From: Rhizophagus clarus
Lineage: Eukaryota > Glomeromycota > Glomeromycetes > Glomerales > Glomeraceae
NCBI GenBank assembly: GCA_015698045.1
Contig: BLAL01000278.1
Location: 620,001 to 684,000, forward strand
DNA length: 64,000 nt
Direction of reading: 5' to 3'
Shown one piece after another: positions 46,701 through 57,250 of this stretch (position 1 is its first letter; every line of letters starts with the position of its first letter). The translations under genes were made by a program, and so were the position numbers. The notes below the pieces were generated by a model. That model saw only the letters and a list, made by a program, of their open reading frames with translations, did not search any database and was not told the DNA's origin.

Positions 46701-48422
46701 GCCCCATTACTATCCTGGGATTCTATGCTTAAAATGACAGGAGTCAAGATCGAACTATTCACAGATATGGCTATGCATGATTTTGTTGAAAAGGCCAAGC
46801 GTGGCGGTATATCAATGGCCTGTCAACGATATTTTAAGGCTAATAATCCCAAGATGGGAGAAGCCTATGACCCATCCAAACCCACATCCTGGATCTCATA
46901 TGTAGACGCAACAAATCTTTATGGTCATTCTATGAGTCAATATTTACCTATCGAAAATTATCAATGGGAGGCCAGTCGAGAATATTTACTTAAGAATCCA
47001 GTTATGCAGAGGAAATATCTTGAAAAGATTCTCAATACATGATCTGATGCTAAACGAGGGTATTTCTTAAATATTAATGCTCATTTTCCATTTAAAACCC
47101 ATGACTATCTAAGTGATTTGCCTCCAGCTGTAGAAAATATTGCAGTAGGAAAAGATTGGCTAAGTCCATATAATACAGAGCTTGTTAATAATCTAGATGG
47201 AGGACGCTTCTCTGCAACAGAAAAATTAGTCCCACATCTTGGCCTACGAAAAGATTATGTCATCCATTACCAAGAACTCCAGTATTATGTAGAGTTGGGA
47301 ATGGTTGTAGATGAGGTTTCAGAAATCTTATCATTCGACCAGACTAACTGGCTTGAACCATATATATCTTTTAATACTGAGAAACGTAATGAGGCTAAAA
47401 AAGCTGGAAATACATTCCTGAGTGACTTTTTCAAACTTATGAATGTATCAGTATATGGTAAAACTATGGAAAATGTTCGTAAGTATCAAGATGTCAAACT
47501 CATGAGGAATATAAATGAGCGGGATGAAAAGGCATTCTTAAATAAGGTTCGTAGCCCAAGATTTAAATATGCCAAAGAGCTTGGAAGCACCCTTATAGGA
47601 GCACATATGGGAAAGGCCAGCGTGACTCTTAACAAACCAATCATAATTGGAACATCTGTTCTAGGACTCAGCAAGCTTCATATGTACGAATTCTGGTATG
47701 GCTATATAAAAGAAAAATATGGAGATAAAGCACGGCTTGGATATATGGATACAGATTCCTTTATAATATATATCAAGACTGAAGATATATATAAAGATAT
47801 GAATGAGCGTCCAGACCTTTTCAATCTCAATGGAGACCAAACTGTTGGGAAATATAAAGATGAAACTCCAGGAAAGGTGATCACAGAATCCTATCACATT
47901 CGGGCAAAATTATACCATTACGTCTTAGCAGATAAATCTACGCAATCTAAGCATAAGGGAGTTAGTAAAAAAGGTATGGGCGAGATGGCCACAGATTCCT
48001 ATATGCCAACATTGGAAGGGTCATTGCTTGATAATCCAATAGATAGGTCAACAATGACAGAACAAGAGGTTAGAGACTTGACTATACGCTCAGAAGCAGA
48101 TCCTATGACATTAGTATATCGGGACTGTCTCTTTGGTAAGGAAGTATTCTATGCAAAGAATGTAGGTATCCGATCAAAGGATCACACATTATCCCTGGTT
48201 GAGTCTGAGAAAAAGGCCCTATGCCCCAGAAATGATAAGTACTGGATATTATCAAATGGGATAACTCCTTTACCATATATGCATTGGCGTACTATAGCAT
48301 ATAAGAAAATGGTAAAAGTTGGTGTCCCCCATGAAGAGGCCGAAAAAAGAGCTATGAGTGCCAAGCTCCCAGAGAAATATCAAAATGAATGTGTATCCCA
48401 TATATCTAGCATTCAGACATAA
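43797..48422 (+). pseudogene. Family B DNA polymerase region (fossil Polinton-like element)
   Basis: The region begins with a C2H2-type zinc finger (C-L-R-C-G-K near the start) and a Pro/Lys-rich linker. A conserved N-terminal part follows. Next is an HNH/endonuclease VII-like segment (C-W-I-C-K-G-K then D-H-C-H-I-T-G-K-F-R-G-x-x-H-x-x-C-N). After it come the 3'-5' exonuclease part (I-F-H-N-F-R-G-Y-D) and the polymerase motifs Y-V-D-A-T-N-L-Y-G (motif A), N-V-S-V-Y-G-K-T (motif B) and G-Y-M-D-T-D-S-F (motif C). This layout is the protein-primed type used by Polintons and linear plasmids. The region is broken by a few interruptions but the motifs are well preserved. Confidence 0.85.
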
Positions 48423-48520
48423 TTTAGTAATGGGTTAGAAAAGTCATATTTATAAAAGGTATATACATTATTAGATTTTTTTTCTAGCATATTAAATATT
48501 TAGTTATAAATCACTAAAAA

Positions 48521-48715
48521 ATGACAACCAGCATAGTGGGATTAGAGGATATTATAGATGAAGTAAAAAAGAATATTAAAATGGTATTCCAAAATGGAGT
48601 TAGAGCAGAAGATCGTCAAAAACTTTATATAATTGGACTACAATTAACATTAGATAGATTAGCACGAGAGTTAGATTTTGTGCAAAATAATTATCAAGGG
48701 AGTTTAATAGACTGA
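48521..48715 (+). CDS. Small unknown protein (64 aa)
   Basis: Complete short ORF M-T-T-S-I-V-G-L-E-D-I-I..., with predicted helical, charged composition. It lies on the same strand between the PolB region and the F-box/LRR gene. No family recognised. Its position suggests it is an element gene, but it may be chance. Confidence 0.4.
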   Translation: MTTSIVGLEDIIDEVKKNIKMVFQNGVRAEDRQKLYIIGLQLTLDRLARELDFVQNNYQGSLID

Positions 48716-48867
48716 AAAGACTTGGCTAACCTATAAAATTCCTTTGCATCTTTTTTTTCTTCTAATATTATTACGAATGCCAGGAATACTAATAAACTCA
48801 GCTTTTCTTTTTTTTTCTAGTGGGTAAAGCTAGAGTGTTATGCATATTTTAAATTAGCATATAATAT

Positions 48868-49569
48868 TTGCTAATTATGACACATTCAAGAGTTATATAT
48901 TTACCAGAACTATTAAATCATATTTTACATTTTCTAGCAATAGTTAAATCCCTCTATCCCACTTTATTTGTCTGCCGATTGTGGTACAGATGCGGTGTTT
49001 CTGTTCTATGGAAACGAGTTGAGCTAAAGAATAGTAATATACGAAAAATTTTTATGAAAACAATAAGTGAGAAGCAGAAGAGTCTCTTGGGGACCAAACC
49101 ATTTTATTATTTGAATGTAACTCATTTAAAAATCCCAAGCTACTGGCGACTTTCAGATAAAAAATTTAAACATATTACACATCTATTCCCAAATATAATT
49201 CATTTAAATTTGAATAATAGTACAGGATTCAGTGATAAAACATTAAATCGAATAGCAGAATCATACCCCAATCTGAAGTATCTCAACTTGGGAATTTATT
49301 ATCATGAAAGAAAAAATGATACTGGATTAATAACTGATAAAGGTCTATATGCAATCGCAAATTCATGCTATAAATTAGAATATCTAGATATTTCTTACCG
49401 TATAGAGTTTTCTGAAGAATCAATTTGTAATATTATTCATTCCTACCTAAAACTCCAAGCACTTTATATTCACGGTTGTAGAATTACTTATAAAACTATC
49501 AGAGAAACTAGATTGTATCTTAAATTAAAATATTTTGGTATAACTAGAGGTTGGGACCGATCCAATTAG
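48868..49569 (+). CDS. F-box/LRR protein carried by the Polinton-like element (233 aa)
   Basis: Intact ORF. Residues 1-45 form an F-box-like start (I-Y-L-P-E-L-L-N-H-I-L-H-F-L, then F-V-C-R-L-W-Y-R-C-G-V-S-V-L-W-K-R-V). Leucine-rich repeats of the FBXL type follow: L-F-P-N-I-I-H-L-N-L, S-Y-P-N-L-K-Y-L-N-L, I-A-N-S-C-Y-K-L-E-Y-L-D-I-S. F-box proteins dock on Skp1 and choose substrates for SCF ubiquitin ligases. It lies 445 bp after the PolB region on the same strand, well inside the TIRs, so it is cargo of the element and not a host neighbour. In the 26.2-33.9 kb element an F-box/LRR domain is joined to the PolB end. Confidence 0.8.
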   Translation: MLIMTHSRVIYLPELLNHILHFLAIVKSLYPTLFVCRLWYRCGVSVLWKRVELKNSNIRKIFMKTISEKQKSLLGTKPFYYLNVTHLKIPSYWRLSDKKFKHITHLFPNIIHLNLNNSTGFSDKTLNRIAESYPNLKYLNLGIYYHERKNDTGLITDKGLYAIANSCYKLEYLDISYRIEFSEESICNIIHSYLKLQALYIHGCRITYKTIRETRLYLKLKYFGITRGWDRSN

Positions 49570-49717
49570 TTTTTATGAAAAAGATGCCAAAGTCTTGTGG
49601 AATAGATGGCGTGCTAATGCACCAGATAATCCAGATATTCGAAAAAAATATTCATTTCGTTCCTCTATTCATACAAAACTTTCTGGCCATCTTATTCAAG
49701 AACTTCAAAAAGTTATA

Positions 49718-51023
49718 TCATGCCAAAAATAGTCGAATAGGCACTGTATTTTTTTCCTGATTGCTGTCTAAATATTGTCTGATCTGTGATGAGACACTGT
49801 CTGAAACACTGTCTGAAACACCATCTGAAACACTGTCTGAAATACTGTCTGAACACTTAACTGTTTTATAATGCTGTTTTAACCTACAGGGATAACGGAA
49901 TTCTTTACCACAATGCATGCATGTACGGTCTGCTAGTTTTTTTTTACAGGTTCTGGCCCCTTCCCTACAGTGAAGACATTACGCTGAGACTTGTGAACTG
50001 ATAGGGGGATGGTAATAGTCTTTCCATTTCAGATTGTCTTAAATTCTCCCTTTACTAAGGGTTCCCATCCTGCCTGATGTTGCCATTTCGTTCCAAGAAT
50101 AAATAGTGATAACTCATTTCCATTATCATCATATTCTGTAGGGACGACAGAAAATTCATCTGAAATGGTATCTCTATTTTCCTTATCCTCTATAGTTACA
50201 GGAACACTATTAACCGTACCAAGAGAATGAGACTTACTTGCAACCCTTTAAGTCGATGAATCTTCTTTCTATTTATTTTTTGACCCAAATGAATAGCAAC
50301 ATTTTCTAAGAATATTGATGAATCTGATCCACTATCAATCATTGCATATGGTATAGTTATATCCCCTACCTTACATGAGATGGTTGCAACATCATCGGCA
50401 TCCTTTATTTGGAGAAAATTTATCTCCAAGGGCTTTGGCCAATATATTTGGCTATTTTTTTTTTGAGCTGTAGCATAAGCCTTAATGGCATAATCTAGTT
50501 GAATGCTCTCTGGTTTAGCATAGCTAGAGGATGTAGCATTAATTTCCTTTATTTTAGTAGAATCTGCTATAACTATATCTTCATTTAGGCTGGGGGCATT
50601 TGGAACAGTTTCATTATTATTTTCTGGAACTTGTAAAAGAAGCTTCTGTTCGGTATTTGTGGCCTGTATTAGTGGAAATAAGACATCTTGAAATTTTTTT
50701 GTAACATTTTCCCATGCTAATTCCCTTCTTTTAACCGTATCATTTGGCATTTCTGTATTCAAGCAATGGTCTTTTATTTTGGGGAATATCATATTAATAA
50801 ATTTTGAAATTTCTATAAGAATCTTTCTAGGACAATGAGGGACTAATGATGCTATTGATGATTTTAATGCTATTTGATACATTAGATCTGTAGCTTTGGC
50901 TATATTGCTAATACGAGACTTGGAAGTAGGGGACTTCTTGGTGGTTCCTTCTTTTGATTTGGTACTCTTTTTTATAGGTACTCCACTTCGCACCACTTTT
51001 TTTTTAAAGCATAGCAATTTCAT
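49718..51023 (-). pseudogene. Retropepsin-like and zinc-finger region (fossil element)
   Basis: The minus-strand region downstream of the Gag-like frames has an aspartyl-protease-like core. A-M-I-D-S-G-S-D-S-S-I-F is the active-site motif with its usual following hydrophobic strand, and F-I-L-G-T-K-W comes later. A Cys2-His-type finger (M-H-C-G-K-E-F...C-R-L-K-Q-H) and a Ser/Asp-rich repeat tail (about 49780-49860) follow. Upstream of the protease core is a ~180-residue linker rich in Lys and Ser. Broken in one or two places. Confidence 0.6.
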
Positions 51024-53021
51024 GATTCGTCATCAATATCATCCTCATTATCATCTTCGATTTCTTCTTCAGGATCTTCTTCTTTTTCTTCTTCTTCCAA
51101 TATGTATTCTTCAGAGTCTTCAGGATCTTTTTCCTCATTTTGGTATACATAATTAACTTTCTTAATCCGCTTTAGTCTGGGACAATTAACCTTTGTATGT
51201 CCAGCCTTTCCACATACTGAGCAATGCCAGACAAGTTTACTTGATGCTTTGCTTGGCACTATCTTTCTAACAATTTTCTTCGTGGCATATGTACTTTTAG
51301 GTGAAAAAGGACTCTTTCTAACATGTGCTATATGCCCCCCTCCTAACCTCCTTTGAAGATCATCATAGATAAATTTTTCTAAAGTTGCATCATCTGTTGC
51401 AATTCCTGCATATTGCAAATCCCTTGCTAGCCGAATTTTAAAATCATCTTTTTTTGGTGTAGAAATATGCTGTACTGGCAGGGGTTCTATAGGTAATTGA
51501 CTGTAAGATGCTCCATTTGAACTTACACTTGGATTACGCTCCAGCCACATATTCTTTAATTCTGTGAAGAATGCATCTATATCAGCAGGAGCGACAGCTC
51601 GCATCCATGTATAAAGATCACCTGATAAGTGGTTCTTAAGAAATCCTACAGTTTGTGCATCACCGTCTGGCACCCCAATAATAATGGTCTAATTCTTTTT
51701 TCATAAGTATCTGGCGAATCTGTGGGTAGGAATTTTTCTTGAGTTAATCTTTGGAATGCTACTTGTCGACTACCTATTGTTTCTCGTTGATAATGGGATC
51801 TCATCCATGTTCGTAAAGTAGCTGGAGTATTAATAACTCCACCATTATATGGGTCATTGGCTGGAACTGGTAAATACTTCCCCCCTAACTTGGTTTTTAA
51901 AAGACCACATTTAATTGCATTATTAAAGTCCCCTGCATTAGCAGTTTCAAGTGCCGTCATATTTGGCTTTAAATGCGTTATAGAATTTCAGATTCTATCT
52001 AAGTAATCATCAGGAGGTTCCTGTCCTGTATATTGTTCGTGTTTTGAAAAAATAGTTCCTATCGAATCATATAATGGTTGACGTCTAGCTTCTGCCATGT
52101 TTCCTAATAGTGGGTTATTTTGTAAATTCAAGATAATTTGTCGTGAATTTAATTCCCTACCCTTCCATTTTTGGTATCTATTAAATATAAATGCCCGATT
52201 GAATTCTGCTAATTCTGCCTCTGCTTTGCGTCTCTGATTTATTCGCTGAAGAATAGCTTTTTCTCCTATTAATACATTTATTCGATTTTGCTTTCTTAAG
52301 GCTATCCTTTGTCCATTAGTTTGCTTATCCTGTGCTATTTGCCACCAACGTCGACGTTCATTTACCTCATTATTATATGCTAAAGTTAACATCTGTTCAC
52401 CTCGTCTTGATTGAAGTACTTCGTTTCTAAGATTTGTTGTTTCATTCCTAAGGGCATTGATTCGCTCATTAGCTATACGGTATAAACCTTGCATATTAAT
52501 AGCATCTTGAGCATTTCTTTGCATAAGTTCACGTGCTGTTGTTATTGAGATTCGTATACCATCTAGTGTATTTTTGGGGTTGAATGATATATCCCATCAA
52601 TATATGCTTCCACCCGATCTAGCGCTCTAGCAATATTTATTAAAATATCAGGTATTGCCATATTTTTTTGTTCTTCTTCAGAATGATTATTATTAGATTT
52701 AGATAATTCTTGTATACAAGATTTAAGTTTATCTATTCTATCTTCTAGCTGGATGATTCGTCTGTCTTGGACTATTAATGCCTCCTCTTTTAGTTCCAGA
52801 TGATCCTGACACTTTTTAAGCTCACCTTGAATAACCTTACATTTATCCTTTAGGTGATTAACTTCTTCATTACAGGATTGAAGGTTCTTTTCAAGATGGG
52901 AAATATATCGCTCACAGGCTTTAATTTCCTCTTTAAGTTTGTGGATTTTCTTTTGTACTAACTTTATCCCTAGATTAAAATTGCTGTTTAATTGATCAAG
53001 ATATGCCAGCTCAACTCCCAT
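51020..53021 (-). pseudogene. Gag-like block with zinc knuckle (fossil element)
   Basis: Read from 53021 leftward. First comes a coiled-coil protein (52563-53021) with long heptads and a C-terminal A-I-P-D-I-L-I-N-I-A-R-A-L-D-R-V. A second helical part (51988-52524) follows. Next is a Gag-like part with T-F-L-K-x-H-L-S-G-D-L-Y-T-W-M type capsid features (51020-51960). A C-x-x-C-G-x-x-G-H-T-x-x-x-C zinc knuckle comes after it, and the block ends in a very acidic tail. In retroelements such proteins build the particle and bind nucleic acid. Here the block sits in an element with PolB and a retroviral-type integrase. About two or three breaks. Confidence 0.6.
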
Positions 53022-54115
53022 TATTACCTATTATTCCTATAGATTCTGGTAAGGCTCGAAATCTTGATATTTCTATTGCTTTGAAAAAGATTTATTATCA
53101 GCCTATTGGTTATCATCGAAATGCTAAAAAATTGTTTGAAGCTTCTATTAAGGCTGGATATGATTTTACTATTGATGAAGTGAAGGACTGGCTTGAGAGA
53201 CAGGCTGTACACCAAATACATATGCCACGTCCTAGATATATTCCTTGTGCAAGTTTTACCTCTATTACTACACCCAATGAAGTCTATCAGGCAGATGTTC
53301 TTTATATGCCTTATGATAAAGTAGGACAAATTACTTATCTTTTTTGTCTTAATGTAGTGGACGTTGTTTCTAGATATAAAGCATCTATTCCTATTGGTAC
53401 ATATAGTGTCAGGGATAGAGAGGGAATCTTAACTTCAAAGACTATTGCTCGAGCACTTGAGAAAATTTATGATGATCCTGAAATTCCTCTGGTCTGGCCA
53501 AAATTATTAATCACTGATAGGGGCTCTGGATTTAAGGGAGAATGTGAGGTGCTTATGATGGAATATAATGTAAAAATTCAGAAGGCCAAATCTAAACGTA
53601 CTATGGGTATTGTTGAAAGATATAATCGTACCTTGGTTGAAAAACTATTTCCTTCCCAGGATGCTTCTGATCTCTTGTCTTTGCATTTAAATGATCGTTC
53701 TAGGGTTTGGATTAAGAATTTGCCTTTAATTGTTGAGGACATTAATAATTCTATCACACGTCAGATTGGTATTTCTCCTGTTGAAGCTATTGAGAAAAAT
53801 ATGGTCATTGCTAAGCCTTCTTATTCCCGTGATGGTCCATTAGGTTTTGATGAAGAGAAGCTTTCTAGTGATGTTCTTGTTCGTTATTTACTTTATCCTG
53901 GTGATTTGGAGGGTGGAAAACGTCGTGCTGGTGATTTAAATTGGTCTCCTCATATTTATCATATTCTTGAATCTATGGTGCAAAAAAATCAGCCAGTATT
54001 ATATTGGCTGGAAGATGATGATGGTAATGGCCCACAAAGATCTTTTGTTCGAGAAGAATTGATGGTTATTCCCTTTGATACGGAATTACCTCCTCAGTGG
54101 ATTCTTACAAAATAA
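53003..54115 (+). CDS. Retroviral-type (RVE) integrase of the Polinton-like element (370 aa)
   Basis: The frame looks whole. An N-terminal helical part (residues ~10-75) precedes the DDE core: the first Asp lies in Y-Q-A-D-V-L-Y-M, the second in L-L-I-T-D-R-G-S-G-F, and the Glu in G-I-V-E-R-Y-N-R-T-L. A C-terminal chromo/SH3-like part ends ...W-L-E-D-D-D...R-S-F-V-R-E-E-L. The family joins element ends to target DNA and makes the 5-6 bp duplications seen here. It overlaps the start of the minus-strand coiled-coil gene by 19 bp, so the two are tightly packed and divergently arranged. Confidence 0.85.
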   Translation: MPAQLPLLPIIPIDSGKARNLDISIALKKIYYQPIGYHRNAKKLFEASIKAGYDFTIDEVKDWLERQAVHQIHMPRPRYIPCASFTSITTPNEVYQADVLYMPYDKVGQITYLFCLNVVDVVSRYKASIPIGTYSVRDREGILTSKTIARALEKIYDDPEIPLVWPKLLITDRGSGFKGECEVLMMEYNVKIQKAKSKRTMGIVERYNRTLVEKLFPSQDASDLLSLHLNDRSRVWIKNLPLIVEDINNSITRQIGISPVEAIEKNMVIAKPSYSRDGPLGFDEEKLSSDVLVRYLLYPGDLEGGKRRAGDLNWSPHIYHILESMVQKNQPVLYWLEDDDGNGPQRSFVREELMVIPFDTELPPQWILTK

Positions 54116-54119
54116 ATTT

Positions 54120-54503
54120 CTAAAGTGATGATAGGAAGTCTTCTGTCTCTTCATTAACTTTGTCTTCTGTAACAAAATAATCTTTAGCTAATTTATGGTA
54201 TAGCTTGTATAATTCTATAATTGAATTAAGAATCTTTGGATCTTGTCCATACCATGATTTATAATCATCCATGATTTTATCATATTTATCTTTATTGGGA
54301 AATATCGTCATGGCTAATTTTAATACATATTCTTGTGGTTCCTCTGCCTGACGTAATTTTTTGATCCTTTCTTTATATGATTGCATGAATTTACCTTCCT
54401 TTGGCCTTCTATAATAGATGCCAGCTTTGACTACATTTATTAATGCTTGTTCGATTTCCTGATATGTGGGCTTGGTATCAGCTAATTGATTTTGTGTACT
54501 CAT
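54120..54503 (-). CDS. Unknown helical protein (127 aa) next to the right TIR
   Basis: Complete ORF M-S-T-Q-N-Q-L-A-D..., charged and probably all-helical, with L-R-Q-A-E-E-P-Q-E-Y-V-L-K-L-A and a Tyr/Lys-rich second half. Its stop lies 4 bp after the integrase stop on the opposite strand (convergent). No family recognised. Tight packing supports a real element gene. Confidence 0.55.
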   Translation of the reverse strand: MSTQNQLADTKPTYQEIEQALINVVKAGIYYRRPKEGKFMQSYKERIKKLRQAEEPQEYVLKLAMTIFPNKDKYDKIMDDYKSWYGQDPKILNSIIELYKLYHKLAKDYFVTEDKVNEETEDFLSSL

Positions 54504-54515
54504 TGTAAAAGTTTT

Positions 54516-55974
54516 GCTACTCCGGTGCTTGTATTAATATTACAAGATCTTTTGTTTAAAATAAAATATTTATTTCTTATTACTATGATAGGTGAATATT
54601 CTTGCAACTATTTACTTAGAACTGGTGGTATCTGTGCACGGACCTGCCGTCAGCCTGAAGGATGTCATGAACATTGGAAATCTAGAAAGCGTCTTCCTTG
54701 TAATGTTTGTGGTAAGCCAACTAGCTCTGAACCCGGCCTTTGTAGGAAGCATGCTAACAGTTATTATGTGACTCAGTATATTAATAGGCTTCGTGATAGA
54801 GCCTTAGGTACGTATAATAGGGAGTAACCTTTTCGAAAAAAATTTACACCTTTAGGTGCAGTGCATTGCAGAGGTTGACTTATCTTGTATACATGCTCCG
54901 CTTTGCTTCGCTGTCTGTGGTCACTGTTTGGTAAGACTTGCCGATAGTGCGTTGCAGAGGTTAACATATTTTGGCATTCTTATTTGCCTCATATATTGCA
55001 TACATTAGAATATGGTAGCATATGGTCGAAATGATATAGCATCCATATTCGCTTCGCCCTAAAGAGCTCGCTCATATTCCTGCTATATCATTTCTCCTGT
55101 CGAATGCGTATTCACTGGCGTCACCCTATAGGGCTTTGCCTGCTCATACTTATTCTCCTATATCAAACGCGCATTCGTCGTCGCTCTGCTCCTCCTCATG
55201 CTTGTTCTCTCTTGCTACCTAAGTAGTATGCTATTGGGAGGATTTTTTTTTTCACCTCATGGTTATACTTTCTTGTGAACATATCTTGTATACTTGCTCT
55301 GCCTACCCTAATGGTGAGACTTAGTTAGGTGAAATTTTTTTTTACACCTAAGGTTTGACTTTTGTCCTAATGTTTGCGTAAAGGAAATGACTTCAGAATG
55401 GTTTCCTGTATATTGAAATATTATTGGTATGATAGAACTTATGCTATAGCTTTTTGGTTTAGTTATTCGTATACAAAAAAATTCACACCTAAGACAGGCT
55501 TAGGTGTAAATTTTTTATTTTGTTTACTGCAATGAATCAGTTTTAGAATTCATTCTAGGATAACATTAAATCTGGTATGCTTATTTTACTTGAAGGACCG
55601 TCAGATGAGCATGCTCGGACACTTTGGTCCTCGATGCTCATCTGACTTTTTGGTGGCAAGCAGGATGGCATACTTTTTTTGTTATCTTATTTGGAATTAA
55701 AATTTGGCCAGCTCGTTAACAATGATGGTGCTCTTCTTTGGCTTGTAAACATCAAATTTGGGCAAGATGGGTATGTTAACAGGATTTGAGCCTAGCTTGA
55801 TTTAAAACCTGAATTCGATATTGGATTTCGATATGATTCCTGGTCTTGTAGGTATAATTTGAGGTTTAATAAAGATATCAAAAATTTTGTATACGGGAAT
55901 TAAGCCTGGAGGGTCTTACACTTGTTTATAGGTATATATCTAATTTGTCCCAGCAGTCCCAAAATTGTCTATAT
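54516..55974. repeat. Right terminal inverted repeat
   Basis: Inverted match to 42223-43680. It holds the better copy of the Cys/His-rich gene, 'cttcgct' words near 54890-54950, and the core shared with 33245-33490 (about 55000-55250). Paired 'cacctaagacaggcttaggtg' (about 55485-55507) and 'acacctttaggtg' palindromes occur near its centre and inner edge. Confidence 0.9.
54582..54827 (+). CDS. Cys/His-rich TIR gene, right copy (fossil element)
   Basis: An open frame begins upstream at 54486, but M-I-G-E-Y at about 54582 is the conserved start. It has C-N-Y-L-L-R-T-G-x-I-C-A-R-T-C, then P-E-G-C-H-E-H-W, then C-N-V-C-G-K-P followed by C-R-K-H, a likely treble-clef or paired zinc-binding arrangement. 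The related gene at 32708-32989 sits in the same place in the other element. Being inside the TIR, it exists in two copies per element. Confidence 0.6.
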   Translation, partial: TMIGEYSCNYLLRTGGICARTCRQPEGCHEHWKSRKRLPCNVCGKPTSSEPGLCRKHANSYYVTQYINRLRDRALGTYNRE

Positions 55975-55979
55975 TTTTA

Positions 55980-57250
55980 ACACTAAGGCTAGAGTAGTAA
56001 GATATTTTCAAGTTTCTTAGTTTGTAATTTAAATAATTCTTTTATGTTATAACTTTCAAGTTTATTTTATTTATAACATTAAACACATGTATGTATTTGA
56101 ATTAGAATGGCTTTATATGAATACTTGATTAACTGAAGCAAAAAAGATTATGTTACTTAGCAGCAACCCGTGTTTTCAGAATTATTTTCTTAATTAAAAT
56201 TTTCATGAGTAATGCATGCGTAGCTCCCTAGTTCAGTATTCGGCAATGACATATAAACATTTGATTTGGTCAATATTAAATATTTTAGGAAATTTTTATT
56301 GATTATTTTAAATATTAAAAAATATCTTAATTTATTTATTTACTGTATATTCATGTGATTTTTTATGATTAAAACTTAATTAATTTATTATATAAACTTT
56401 CATTAACTATTTTTAACTATTATATTAGGCTGATTACTTTTTTCGTGACCTGCGTATACTCACTTTTAACTGTAGTAATAATTATTTTTAGGCAAGGACT
56501 TGTAAATTTTATATCGACAACATGAAAATTTCTTTCGATTTGACTAAAAATTTTGATTTATTTCGATACAAAATTTTGGCTAAAATTTTTGGTTAAAAAA
56601 ATTATAAAAAAATGTAATTTTACGTTTAAATAAGATCATAAAAAAATTTTTTTATGATACAACCTGATTTGTAATATAGGAATTTCCAGATTGATTGGCA
56701 TTCCAGAATTATGGAGTAAACAATACTAAACGTGGTAAATTTGCAATGATCAAAAAGACTAACGTGACGTAAATGATAATAAAGAACATTATCTATTAAG
56801 AAATAGTCAAGTGATTATATAACATTTATAAATTATTAACAAACGTGCAATGATCAAAAAGACTGACGTAAATAGTAATAAAGAATATTATCTATTAAGA
56901 AATATCAAGAAATTAAATTAAAATTAAAATTAAAGTGATTAATTTATTTATTCATCTGCAATATGTTAAGTTTTGCTTTAACTTAATCAATACTGTTCAA
57001 AAAAGAAAAAAACATATAAATATAGTATATTGATTAATGTTGATTTGCTAAACTTTGTACTAATAAAGTTCGAATTTTTTTTTTTTTTTTTTGAGAAAAT
57101 CCGATTTAATTAAAATTATTTATAGTGAAATTCACACTTAAACTGATCAACTAAAAAAAATATACAATCTCTAAAAAATGAGTCAAGATGCACTTATGTA
57201 ACAAATTAAACAATACTATGTATCAATCATTTTTTTTCTTTTTACGGATA
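55980..57250. other. Gene-free right flank of the Polinton-like element
   Basis: The first ~110 bp repeat the left flank (42093-42205). About 56735-56815 and 56848-56915 are two copies of a segment containing 'aatgatcaaaaagact' and 'cattatctattaagaaat', spaced by roughly 112 bp. No gene. Confidence 0.5.

Larger units (their letters stand above)
42223..55974. mobile_element. Polinton-like element (13.75 kb) with PolB, integrase and Gag-like genes
   Basis: Long terminal inverted repeats (42223-43680 and 54516-55974, about 1,458 bp) differ by about 1% where I compared them. A 5 bp duplication TTTTA flanks the element (42218-42222 and 55975-55979), as is usual for Polintons/Mavericks. Parts: PolB region (43797-48422, plus), small ORF (48521-48715, plus), F-box/LRR gene (48868-49569, plus), retropepsin-like and Gag-like block (49718-53021, minus), integrase (53003-54115, plus), unknown small ORF (54120-54503, minus), and a Cys/His-rich gene in each TIR. 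I see no double-jelly-roll capsid, ATPase or adenoviral-type protease. Close TIR identity implies a recent insertion. The integrase and F-box genes look whole; the polymerase and Gag-like blocks are broken, some six breaks in all. Confidence 0.85.
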
